Below are positions 1-6,189 of a stretch of 6,189 bases of DNA, piece after piece. Numbering within the stretch: position 1 is the first letter of the stretch; every line of letters begins with the position of its first letter. The stretch comes from Dysgonomonas sp. (GTDB lineage: Bacteria; Bacteroidota; Bacteroidia; Bacteroidales; Dysgonomonadaceae). Position numbers and translations under genes: made by a program. Location: contig JASLEN010000090.1 of the NCBI GenBank assembly GCA_030151105.1, forward strand, positions 1-6,189. The letters run 5' to 3'. Below the pieces are notes generated by a model that did not search any database, had not been told where the DNA came from, and saw nothing but the letters and a program-made list of their open reading frames with translations.

Positions 1-603
1 GTAAATATGGTTCGCCGTGGAATTGGCTCTGATACTCGCATCGGATCTAAATTCTTATATTCGGGCTGCGGATATGGTGGAAGCTGTTTCCCTAAAGATG
101 TCAAAGCTTTGATTAGTACAGGTAAACAAAATGGATATCAATTAGAAATTCTCGAAGCTGTAGAGAATGTAAATGAGCGTCAAAAGCATCTACTATTCAA
201 AAAACTTATGGATTTCTACAATGGAGATATCAAAGGAAAAACTATCGCAATGTGGGGATTGGCCTTCAAACCCAACACTGATGATATGCGTGAAGCTCCA
301 TCTTTGGTATTAATTGACCAAATTCTGCAAGCTGGAGGAAAAGTGAAAGCCTATGATCCAATCGCCGAAGAAGAGTCAAAACGAAGAATTGGAGATACTG
401 TTTACTACGCCAAAGATATCTATGACGCAACAGTAGATGCCGATGCAATACTTCTTGTTACGGAATGGAACGAGTTTAGATTGCCTTCTTGGGAAGTAAT
501 CAAAAAAACGATGAAAACTCCAGTTGTTTTTGACGGAAGAAACATCTACAACAAAGATGAAATGGAGGAAATTGGATTCCAATATTCGGGAATAGGAATA
601 TGA
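1..603 (+). CDS. ugd: UDP-glucose 6-dehydrogenase, C-terminal part (5' end outside window)
   Basis: Oxidises UDP-glucose to UDP-glucuronate with two NAD+ in the cytoplasm, supplying precursor for capsule, exopolysaccharide or LPS sugars. The frame is open from base 1. The ATG at 7-9 is an internal Met, because the family is about 440 residues long and only the last 200 are here; the N-terminal Rossmann NAD-binding domain is missing. Visible signatures are the catalytic-cysteine motif GCGYGGSCFPKD, with the catalytic Cys codon at 85-87; a helical central dimerisation segment (about 100-230); and the C-terminal UDP-binding domain, opening with GKTIAMWGLAFKPNTDDMRE (about 235-300). The conserved FDGRNIYN motif lies near the end (about 529-552). 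The stop is TGA at 601-603, followed by a hairpin terminator. No disruption is seen. The assignment is secure; which polysaccharide it serves cannot be told. Confidence 0.96.
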   Translation, partial: VNMVRRGIGSDTRIGSKFLYSGCGYGGSCFPKDVKALISTGKQNGYQLEILEAVENVNERQKHLLFKKLMDFYNGDIKGKTIAMWGLAFKPNTDDMREAPSLVLIDQILQAGGKVKAYDPIAEEESKRRIGDTVYYAKDIYDATVDADAILLVTEWNEFRLPSWEVIKKTMKTPVVFDGRNIYNKDEMEEIGFQYSGIGI

Positions 604-651
604 AATAAAATTTCTGTTTTTATTATAGAATAGCTTAGCTATATAATTTAC

Positions 652-682
652 AGGCACAAGTATATCTTTACTTGTGCTTTTT
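652..682 (+). terminator. Rho-independent terminator after ugd
   Basis: A perfect 9-bp stem (GCACAAGTA at 654-662 pairing with TACTTGTGC at 669-677) encloses a 6-base loop (TATCTT). The stem can be lengthened by a G-U and an A-T pair at its base, and five T residues follow (678-682). It lies about 50 bp after the ugd stop, and its T-run touches the stop codon of the convergent ssb gene. Read from the other strand, the same hairpin follows the ssb stop but has no U-run after it. Termination is therefore expected to be strong only for the ugd transcript. Confidence 0.85.
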
Positions 683-972
683 CATACCAACTCTAGAACA
701 CTCACTTTCACATTCAGGTTTAAGATAGGCTCCCTACCCTCTTCATGATATATGGAGGGGTAGAATTCTCCTATGACACTCACTTTTGCTCCTTTAGTCA
801 AATACTTAATTCGATTTTTACTAACACCATATAAGATACAAGAATAATATCGACTCAATGCTCTATCTCGCTTATCATCAATAGCAACTGTAAAAGTAAC
901 AAATTCCTTACCATCTTTACTTCTTTCCTTGGCATCATCTATTATACTGCCAATCAACATTATAGTTTCCAT
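682..972 (-). CDS. ssb: Small single-stranded DNA-binding protein (OB-fold, no acidic tail)
   Basis: Predicted 96-residue SSB-family protein that would bind single-stranded DNA during replication, repair or recombination. Seen directly: the N-terminal LIGSI strand (residues 6-10), FVTFTVAID (24-32), YYSCILYG (42-49), the K-Y-L-x-K-G segment (56-61) and VSVIGEF (64-70). This is the strand order of the bacterial SSB OB-fold. The protein ends at VSVLELV, straight after the fold. It lacks the Gly/Pro/Gln-rich linker and acidic DDDIPF-type tip that recruits partner proteins in housekeeping SSB (about 110-180 residues), so it is probably a paralogue. I prefer ATG at 972 (METIMLIGS) because it places the LIG motif at the family's usual distance from the N-terminus. 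ATG at 960 (92 aa) is possible. A TTG at 996 would give 104 aa but overlaps the predicted -7 element. The gene converges on ugd and diverges from the SusC-like gene. Confidence 0.83.
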   Translation of the reverse strand: METIMLIGSIIDDAKERSKDGKEFVTFTVAIDDKRDRALSRYYSCILYGVSKNRIKYLTKGAKVSVIGEFYPSIYHEEGREPILNLNVKVSVLELV

Positions 973-993
973 AAATCGTATATTATATCTAGT

Positions 994-1001
994 CAAAAAT
1001 A
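994..1001 (-). promoter_or_regulatory. Putative Bacteroidota -7 element for ssb
   Basis: On the minus strand these bases read TATTTTTG, an exact match to the Bacteroidota -7 consensus TAnnTTTG. Transcription would start a few bases downstream, near 985-990, leaving a leader of about 15 nt before the ATG at 972. No clear -33 TTTG box is seen at the expected distance (about 1020-1028), where the DNA is pure A/T. The position fits well, but the short motif could occur by chance in AT-rich DNA. Confidence 0.45.
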
Positions 1002-1005
1002 GGCA

Positions 1006-1041
1006 TTATTTATTTAAATAAATAAGATTTTAAATAAATAA
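1006..1041. repeat. AT-only palindrome with an extra half-site
   Basis: Bases 1006-1025 form a perfect uninterrupted palindrome of two 10-bp arms (TTATTTATTT and AAATAAATAA). The 13-base unit TTTAAATAAATAA at 1013-1025 is repeated exactly at 1029-1041, a 16-bp period. It sits just upstream of the putative ssb -7 element, where a -33 box or an operator would be expected. It could be a repressor site, an AT-rich upstream element, or simple low-complexity DNA. Confidence 0.5.
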
Positions 1042-1153
1042 AAACATCCATAACCTAATAGAAAGTAATCCAATCCCTTTTCCAACTCTGAGGAAAATAA
1101 AGAAAAGGCAACACATCTACATTTTAACATAATTGATTCAATATTACAACAAA

Positions 1154-1275
1154 AAGATTAGATTCTACAAACGACCCAAATATATAAAATCTACCTTTTC
1201 ATCGAACTTTTATATCAAAAGAGGATATCATTCTCTCTCTGATAATCGTAAAATACCTTTTAGAAATCTAATCTT
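1154..1275. repeat. 11-bp inverted repeat pair flanking the SusC-operon leader
   Basis: AAGATTAGATT at 1154-1164 is the exact reverse complement of AATCTAATCTT at 1265-1275, with a 100-bp interval. The right arm ends 6 bases before the SusC-like start codon. The pair encloses both TACCTTTT near-matches and the outward-facing TATATTTG. It could be the borders of an invertible promoter segment, a long-range leader RNA stem that hides the translation start, two regulator half-sites, or coincidence. The match itself is certain; its function is not known. Confidence 0.4.
1185..1261 (+). repeat. Imperfect direct repeat upstream of the SusC-like gene
   Basis: TAAAATCTACCTTTT (1185-1199) and TAAAATACCTTTT (1249-1261) differ only by a 2-base insertion, and their ACCTTTT cores are exactly 62 bp apart. 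Each contains a 7-of-8 match to the TAnnTTTG -7 element (TACCTTTT). They may be two weak promoters or activator-binding repeats. AT-rich context lowers their significance. Confidence 0.35.
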
Positions 1276-1281
1276 GAAAAC

Positions 1282-4200
1282 ATGAAAAAACAACATCAAA
1301 GATTTTTTAAGCTATTACCCAAGTGGCTAGCTTTGCTATTCTTAATTTTTTGTACTGCGCAAAGTATATTTGCTCAAACAAAAGATATTAATGGAGTCAT
1401 TAAAGATGAAGCAGGAGAACCTTTAATTGGTGTTTCAGTAGTTCTAAAGAGAACTAACACTGGAACTGCAACTGATCTAAATGGAGAGTTTACTCTCAAA
1501 TGTGAAATCGGAGATATTATTACTATTAGCTATATTGGATATAGTGAAACTAAAGTAACAGTAAATTCTGATAAGAAGTTAAATATCGTACTCAAAGAAA
1601 ACACTACGACTCTAGATGAAGTAGTAGTAGTGGGCTATGGAGTACAAAAGAAAGTCAACCTTACAGGAGCCGTAGCAGCTGTAGATGGAAAGGAAATCGC
1701 TGAAAAACGTAATGCCAATGCTCTAGCATCACTACAAGGGGTAATACCGGGGCTCACTGTACTTAGGTCTGGGGGACAGCCTGGATCTGAAACAAGCAAC
1801 TTGCGCATACGTGGGCTATCTTCTTCTAATGCCATGGCAACTTTAGTATTAATAGATGGAGTAGAAGGAGATATAGCACTACTAAATTCTGACGATATAG
1901 AAAGTGTATCGGTATTGAAAGATGCTGCAGCAGCCTCTATTTACGGAGCAAGAGCAGCTGGAGGTGTAATACTAGTGACCACAAAAAAGGGAGAGGCAGG
2001 ACAAAGAACCAAAATAATATACAATGGATCGGTAGGTATAAACCTTCCTAGCCGCATGCCTGAAAGACTAACTGCCTGGGATGAGCAAACTCTGATCAAT
2101 CTTTCTCGTATCAATTCAAGTGTCGATCCTGTTACAGGAATGGCTAATGGAAATCCTGAATTTGATCCTGAAAAATCTTCTTGGATAGGAAATCCCAATT
2201 ACAATTATCGCCCAAATGGACAGCGTTGGGACTATTTTGAGAGTAACAACTGGATTGCTGAAGGAATAAAAGATGAAACTCTATCACATGACCACTCACT
2301 ATCCATGATGGGTGGATCCGAAAAAACAAAATACTATTTGTCAGCAGGATATCACTACAAAGATGGATTACTCCGGTATGGTCCTGATAAGAATGATCGT
2401 AAGAACATTCGTCTTACTATAGATACAGAACTAAATAAGTATATATCAGTGAATCTTTTGGCTACATACCAAGCAAACGTAATCAAACAAAGTGCATATG
2501 GTAGTACAAATATTCTATCTGCTCTATATTCTGGTAGAGGGAGACAACCAATTTACATACCTGAAGAAGATACAAACTATGCAGTTAATCCTTATAATGG
2601 TGATTTACAAGTCAACCCTATAGACCTTATGAAGAATTCAGGAACGAACACCTCTAAGACTGAATTTTACACGGGTAAAATAGGCATCCAACTCAAAAAC
2701 TTTGTAAAAGACTTTACGATAGACCTTAATGCTTCAAGAAGAGCCTCATACCATATGAAAGATGTGGAAAAGAGAAGCCTTATTTGGCATGGGAAAGATG
2801 GAGTAGGAAATAGAAGTAACAATGGAAACAGTTCGCTTAACAAAGTAAGATATAGTGCCTATCTAGATAAGCTTGAAGCCCTGTTTAACTATAGTTACAG
2901 CTTAGACAATCACAACTTTCATGCTCTATTTGGTATGTCATATGAGCAATATGAGAAGGATGAACTAAATGTTACAGCTCAGAATATGCTTTCGAATGAT
3001 TTCTTCAGTCTAAATTTTTATGACGATGCTGTAGCAACTAATTCCAGATTATCGGATCTCATCCAACCTTGGAAAATGGCCTCGCTTTTTGGACGATTAA
3101 CCTATAATTATAAAGAACGATATCTATTTGAAGCCAATTTGCGCTACGACGGAAGCTCAAGATTAGATCCAGACTATCGTTGGGAGGTTTTCCCATCATT
3201 CTCAGCAGCATGGAGAGCTAATGAAGAGGCTTGGTTCGAACCATTGAGAGAGCATGTTAGTAATCTTAAGTTGAGAGGTTCATGGGGACGTCTAGGAAAT
3301 AGTACTGCATTAGGGTACTTTGATTATCTAGGACTTATAAATAATAAAGTAAGAAACTCTTCATCCGTAATTAGTGTTGTAGGAAATCCTGCCTATTATC
3401 AAAAAGACATGGTATCGAGAGATTTGTCTTGGGAAATCCTAGAATCAACCAATATAGGAGTTGACTTGGGGGTACTTAATGGCAGATTAAATATGACTGC
3501 TGATTATTATTGGAAAAGAAATAAAAACATGTTAGCCGCAGTCAAAGTGGGTAACCTTGTGGGTGCAACTGTTCCACATCAAAATGTGGGAGAATTAAAA
3601 GCATGGGGATGGGAAGTCGCAGCCAATTGGCATGACAAAATAGGAGAAGTAACCTATAGTATTGGATTCAATATAGAAGATAGTCAGAACGAAGTTGTAA
3701 AATATGCAGGAGTAAGAACAGTATCTGAGGGACGAAATGGAATTATAGAAGGATATCCTCTCAACTCTATATGGGGATATAAAACAGATGGATATTGGAG
3801 TAGTCGCCAAGAATATTTAGATTACAAAACAGCTAATCCTGGATATCAAAGTTTTAATGACAACATGGTTACTGGAGGAGACATCAAGTATCTACCAAAT
3901 GGTCAAACCGATCATACATTAGTGGGTGGTGGTACACCTGAAAACCCAGGAGACTTAGTTTATTTGGGAAGTGAAAATGCTCGCTATATGTACGGAATTA
4001 ATTTAGGAGTGCAATGGAGAGGATTCGACTTCTCTATGTTCTTTCAAGGAGTAGGTAAACGTTCATTCTTATTGACTGATGATATCACAGCTCCATTAAA
4101 ATATTCGTATCAGATGCCATGGTCTATTCATCTCGACTATTGGAGTGAAGATAATCCCAATGCTTTTTTTCCACGTGTCATCAATCAAAACACCTACAAC

Positions 4201-4446
4201 TATAAACCGTCTGACAAATGGGTGCAAGATGGATCATATATTCGTCTAAAAAATATTCAATTGGGATATACAATTCCCATCTCTAAGAAATATATCCAAA
4301 GCCTTCGTGTTTACGTAGCAGGAACAGATGTATGGGAGCATACAAATGTACTAGATGTAGTTGACCCTGAAGTGGGAGGAAGTCAAGGTAGAAATTACTA
4401 CCCGTTCTTCCGAACTTGGACAACTGGAGTTAATCTTACATTTTAA
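1282..4446 (+). CDS. SusC/RagA-family TonB-dependent outer-membrane transporter
   Basis: A complete 1054-residue transporter, normal for the family (about 950-1100), that imports a bulky ligand across the outer membrane using TonB/ExbBD energy. Seen in order: a signal peptide with a basic start and hydrophobic core (residues 1-31, predicted cut IFA|QTK); a carboxypeptidase-regulatory-like beta-sandwich (about 34-107: INGVIKDEAGEPLIGVSVV, DLNGEFTL, SYIGYSE); the LDEVVVVGYG segment characteristic of SusC proteins (111-120); the plug domain (about 120-235), with LRIRGLS (174-180), IDGVEG (191-196) and the SVLKDAAAASIYGARAAGGV signature (200-219); then the beta-barrel to the C-terminus, ending VNLTF with the terminal Phe expected for BAM recognition. 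No STN domain lies before the sandwich, so direct signalling to an ECF anti-sigma factor is unlikely. The start is supported by the signal peptide. The stop is 12 bp before the SusD-like partner, implying co-transcription. The ligand (glycan, peptide or other) cannot be inferred. Confidence 0.97.
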   Translation: MKKQHQRFFKLLPKWLALLFLIFCTAQSIFAQTKDINGVIKDEAGEPLIGVSVVLKRTNTGTATDLNGEFTLKCEIGDIITISYIGYSETKVTVNSDKKLNIVLKENTTTLDEVVVVGYGVQKKVNLTGAVAAVDGKEIAEKRNANALASLQGVIPGLTVLRSGGQPGSETSNLRIRGLSSSNAMATLVLIDGVEGDIALLNSDDIESVSVLKDAAAASIYGARAAGGVILVTTKKGEAGQRTKIIYNGSVGINLPSRMPERLTAWDEQTLINLSRINSSVDPVTGMANGNPEFDPEKSSWIGNPNYNYRPNGQRWDYFESNNWIAEGIKDETLSHDHSLSMMGGSEKTKYYLSAGYHYKDGLLRYGPDKNDRKNIRLTIDTELNKYISVNLLATYQANVIKQSAYGSTNILSALYSGRGRQPIYIPEEDTNYAVNPYNGDLQVNPIDLMKNSGTNTSKTEFYTGKIGIQLKNFVKDFTIDLNASRRASYHMKDVEKRSLIWHGKDGVGNRSNNGNSSLNKVRYSAYLDKLEALFNYSYSLDNHNFHALFGMSYEQYEKDELNVTAQNMLSNDFFSLNFYDDAVATNSRLSDLIQPWKMASLFGRLTYNYKERYLFEANLRYDGSSRLDPDYRWEVFPSFSAAWRANEEAWFEPLREHVSNLKLRGSWGRLGNSTALGYFDYLGLINNKVRNSSSVISVVGNPAYYQKDMVSRDLSWEILESTNIGVDLGVLNGRLNMTADYYWKRNKNMLAAVKVGNLVGATVPHQNVGELKAWGWEVAANWHDKIGEVTYSIGFNIEDSQNEVVKYAGVRTVSEGRNGIIEGYPLNSIWGYKTDGYWSSRQEYLDYKTANPGYQSFNDNMVTGGDIKYLPNGQTDHTLVGGGTPENPGDLVYLGSENARYMYGINLGVQWRGFDFSMFFQGVGKRSFLLTDDITAPLKYSYQMPWSIHLDYWSEDNPNAFFPRVINQNTYNYKPSDKWVQDGSYIRLKNIQLGYTIPISKKYIQSLRVYVAGTDVWEHTNVLDVVDPEVGGSQGRNYYPFFRTWTTGVNLTF

Positions 4447-4458
4447 AAAAAGAAAAAC

Positions 4459-6189
4459 ATGAGAAAATTTATATATATAAGTACTGTAGCATTAATCGCT
4501 ATAATGCTATATGGGTGTAATGACTTACTTGATGTTACTCCTCAATCTGAGCTAACAGACAAAGATTTTTGGAAATCCGAATCTGATCTAAAAGGAGCTT
4601 GTAATATGCTCTATTATGACTTGGATGGATTTACGATTGATCAACGATCTGATGAGTTTATTGGCAAAACGGCTAATAGTATTAGTAGTGGTTCTCGAAG
4701 CCTACAATATGAAAGCTCAGACTACTCAGGTCCATATGAGAAGATATACATTGCAAATAACATTATAGTAAAATCTGAAAATGCTCCAATTCAAGCAGAT
4801 ATTCGTGAACGTTGGCGTGCTGAAGCTTATTTCTTCAGAGCCTATCATTATTTTGAATTGGTGAAAAAATATGGAGATGTGCCATTGCTTTTAAAAGTCT
4901 TTACTGATTTGAATGATCCTGATCTTAAGATGGGAAGAACAAGTAGAGAGGAAGTTATTCAACAATGTTATTCTGACCTAGAGTATGCATTGAAACATCT
5001 TCCAGCATGGACTGCTCTTCCTACAGGAGAATTGGATAGAAGAAGAGTGAGTCGCTCATCAGCATTGGGCATGATAGTACGTATTGGACTATATGAAGGT
5101 ACTTTTCAAAAATATCATAAAGTTAATGGAGGTAGTAATAGCAACGCACACCTAAAAAAATCGATAGATGCATTTGAGCTATTAAAGATGGAAGGGCATG
5201 AATTATTCTCTGACTTCAATGATGTTTTTTCATATAAAAATGAAGAAAATAAAGTAAACAAAGAAATCATTTTCGGAAAAGCATACGGACTAAATGACTT
5301 TGCAACCGTCACTACAGGACACGTCTATACTCGTAATTTAGAAGGGTCTTACGGATTGACACGCAATATTATCGACCTTGTTCTCTATGCAGATGGATTA
5401 CCCATTGATAAAACCTCATTGAAAGTTCCTACAGAGACATCATACAACAATGTAGTAGGATTGGATGTAGATGGCAATCCCCTACCCAATAATTTAGGTC
5501 AGCGTGACCCTCGTCTATTAAAAACCATTTGGACAGTAAATGATGCTTTAGAAAACGACCCTTTTATGGGATGGATCATTACAGGAAAAGGCAAATACTA
5601 TCCTTTTGATTCACAACGACCAAAAGGATATCCTGTGAAGAAAGGTTTTTTTGGATCACTCTGGGAACAAAGTGTAAATAATAAGGATTTTACAGACAAA
5701 ATCATAATTAGATATGCTGAAATGCTCCTCTCATATGCCGAAGCGCTTTATGAACACAACGGGAGTATAAGTGATGCACAACTGAACGCCACAGTAAATG
5801 CAGTTAGAGCTCGTGCTGGATTTGACAAAGAGCTTACTAACAACTTTGTGTCTCAACATGGGTTAAATATGCTTGAAGAAATACGTAGAGAACGTACTGT
5901 TGAACTACTGTCTGAGAGTTTTAGATATGATGACATCATTCGTTGGAAAATTGCAGAGAAAGTACTTCCTGTGAGCTTAATAGGACCTATTTGCATGGAA
6001 AATGAAGTGCAGACTCTAGCAACCTACCAAGCTCTAAAAGATAGACTAACTGATGCAAATGGAAATGTAAATGGAGTATTTCATTATGGTATGCCTGGTG
6101 CATGTGTTATAGAGTTCAAAAACACTCGAAAATTCGATCCTGAAAGAGATTATTTGTACTATATACCTACCTACGAAATTGTGCAATCA
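4459..6189 (+). CDS. SusD/RagB-family surface lipoprotein (3' end outside window)
   Basis: An outer-leaflet lipoprotein that binds ligand and forms the lid over its SusC partner. Translating from ATG 4459 gives 577 residues with no stop before the window edge. The signal peptide ends in lipobox LYGC, with the lipidated Cys at residue 20, followed by NDLLDVTPQSELTDKDFW, the usual SusD mature N-terminus. The TPR-rich N-terminal domain includes RWRAEAYFFRAYHYFELVKK (118-137) and YGDVPLL (138-144). The C-terminal SusD/RagB domain includes IIRYAEMLLSYAEAL (416-430), LNATVNAVRARAGF (442-455), IRRERTVELLSESFRYDDII (475-494) and FDPERDYLYYIPTYEI (559-574). That last motif normally lies about 10-20 residues before the end, often with a final QNPGW-like sequence, so only a few dozen bases are missing. 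An A-rich 12-bp gap separates it from the SusC-like gene. Ligand unknown. Confidence 0.96.
   Translation, partial: MRKFIYISTVALIAIMLYGCNDLLDVTPQSELTDKDFWKSESDLKGACNMLYYDLDGFTIDQRSDEFIGKTANSISSGSRSLQYESSDYSGPYEKIYIANNIIVKSENAPIQADIRERWRAEAYFFRAYHYFELVKKYGDVPLLLKVFTDLNDPDLKMGRTSREEVIQQCYSDLEYALKHLPAWTALPTGELDRRRVSRSSALGMIVRIGLYEGTFQKYHKVNGGSNSNAHLKKSIDAFELLKMEGHELFSDFNDVFSYKNEENKVNKEIIFGKAYGLNDFATVTTGHVYTRNLEGSYGLTRNIIDLVLYADGLPIDKTSLKVPTETSYNNVVGLDVDGNPLPNNLGQRDPRLLKTIWTVNDALENDPFMGWIITGKGKYYPFDSQRPKGYPVKKGFFGSLWEQSVNNKDFTDKIIIRYAEMLLSYAEALYEHNGSISDAQLNATVNAVRARAGFDKELTNNFVSQHGLNMLEEIRRERTVELLSESFRYDDIIRWKIAEKVLPVSLIGPICMENEVQTLATYQALKDRLTDANGNVNGVFHYGMPGACVIEFKNTRKFDPERDYLYYIPTYEIVQS

Larger units (their letters stand above)
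973..1281. other. Divergent intergenic region between ssb and the SusC-like gene
   Basis: This 309-bp AT-rich stretch has no convincing coding frame, tRNA or ncRNA. It must carry the divergent promoters. Toward ssb there is a -7 match at 994-1001. Toward the SusC-like gene I find no exact TAnnTTTG, only the near-match TACCTTTT at 1192-1199 and again at 1254-1261. An exact TAnnTTTG (TATATTTG) lies on the minus strand at 1177-1184, pointing away from the SusC-like gene. Also present are the AT palindrome, a direct repeat and a spaced inverted repeat, listed separately. No classical Shine-Dalgarno is seen before ATG 1282; the preceding bases are A-rich (TTGAAAAC), which is normal for the phylum. 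Confidence 0.7.

Noticed and set aside
7..9. ATG as the start of a 198-residue protein
   Set aside because: The frame is open upstream to base 1, and the protein begins in the middle of the UDP-glucose dehydrogenase central region. It is an internal Met of a gene cut by the window edge.
630..642. ATAGC-TTA-GCTAT hairpin between ugd and ssb
   Set aside because: A 5-bp weak stem with no T-run; the real terminator is the 9-bp hairpin at 654-677.
376..657. Antisense open frame of 93 codons opposite the ugd 3' end
   Set aside because: It lies almost wholly opposite a well-conserved gene, has no recognisable domain, and its composition is that of a reverse-strand shadow.
1132..1142. ATTGATTCAAT near-palindrome
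   Set aside because: Five-bp arms that do not extend outward; not distinguishable from chance.
1226..1244. TATCA-N9-TGATA inverted repeat
   Set aside because: Arms of only 5 bp in AT-rich DNA are expected by chance; kept only as a possible half-site detail.
1635..3810. Several antisense open frames of 60-85 codons within the SusC-like gene
   Set aside because: All overlap the strongly supported transporter frame and show no domain, signal peptide or promoter support.
4447..4458. Terminator or separate promoter between the SusC-like and SusD-like genes
   Set aside because: Only 12 A-rich bases with no hairpin or -7 motif; the pair is best read as one operon.
5115..5312. Antisense 65-codon frame within the SusD-like gene
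   Set aside because: It lies fully inside the SusD-like coding region, and the sense frame shows clear family motifs on both sides.
1..6189. CRISPR array, tRNA/rRNA, insertion sequence, toxin-antitoxin or defence genes
   Set aside because: No regularly spaced repeats, RNA-gene signatures, transposase frames or terminal repeats were seen; every long frame is accounted for by known families.

Overview
The window looks like a chromosomal segment from an AT-rich member of the Bacteroidota, most likely Bacteroidales. The strongest evidence is a tandem SusC/SusD-type outer-membrane uptake pair. Supporting evidence is the lack of clear Shine-Dalgarno sequences (A-rich stretches precede the starts) and a TAnnTTTG-type -7 promoter element. 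G+C content by eye is roughly 35-40%. The genus cannot be fixed from this sequence.

Layout from left to right: (1) the 3' part of a UDP-glucose 6-dehydrogenase gene on the + strand (1-603), ended by a strong hairpin plus T-run terminator (652-682). (2) A convergent minus-strand gene (682-972) for a very short single-stranded-DNA-binding protein with an OB-fold but no acidic C-terminal tail. (3) A 309-bp AT-rich divergent intergenic region (973-1281). It holds a likely -7 element for the ssb gene, a perfect AT-only palindrome, a direct repeat and a widely spaced inverted repeat just ahead of the next operon. (4) A complete SusC/RagA-family TonB-dependent outer-membrane transporter (1282-4446). 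(5) 12 bp further on, a SusD/RagB-family surface lipoprotein (4459-6189) that runs off the right edge, probably only some ten to twenty residues short of its end.

The SusC-like and SusD-like proteins should act as one machine. The lipoprotein binds a ligand at the cell surface and closes as a lid over the SusC barrel, and TonB energy drives import. The window contains no glycoside hydrolase, sulfatase, peptidase or regulator, so the substrate cannot be assigned. The SusC-like protein has a carboxypeptidase-regulatory-like N-terminal domain but no STN signalling domain, which argues against ECF-sigma/anti-sigma control. The Ugd and SSB genes look functionally unrelated to the uptake pair.

I see no new enzyme system, CRISPR array, RNA gene or mobile element. 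The parts most worth a second look are the non-coding region before the SusC-like gene and the tailless SSB.
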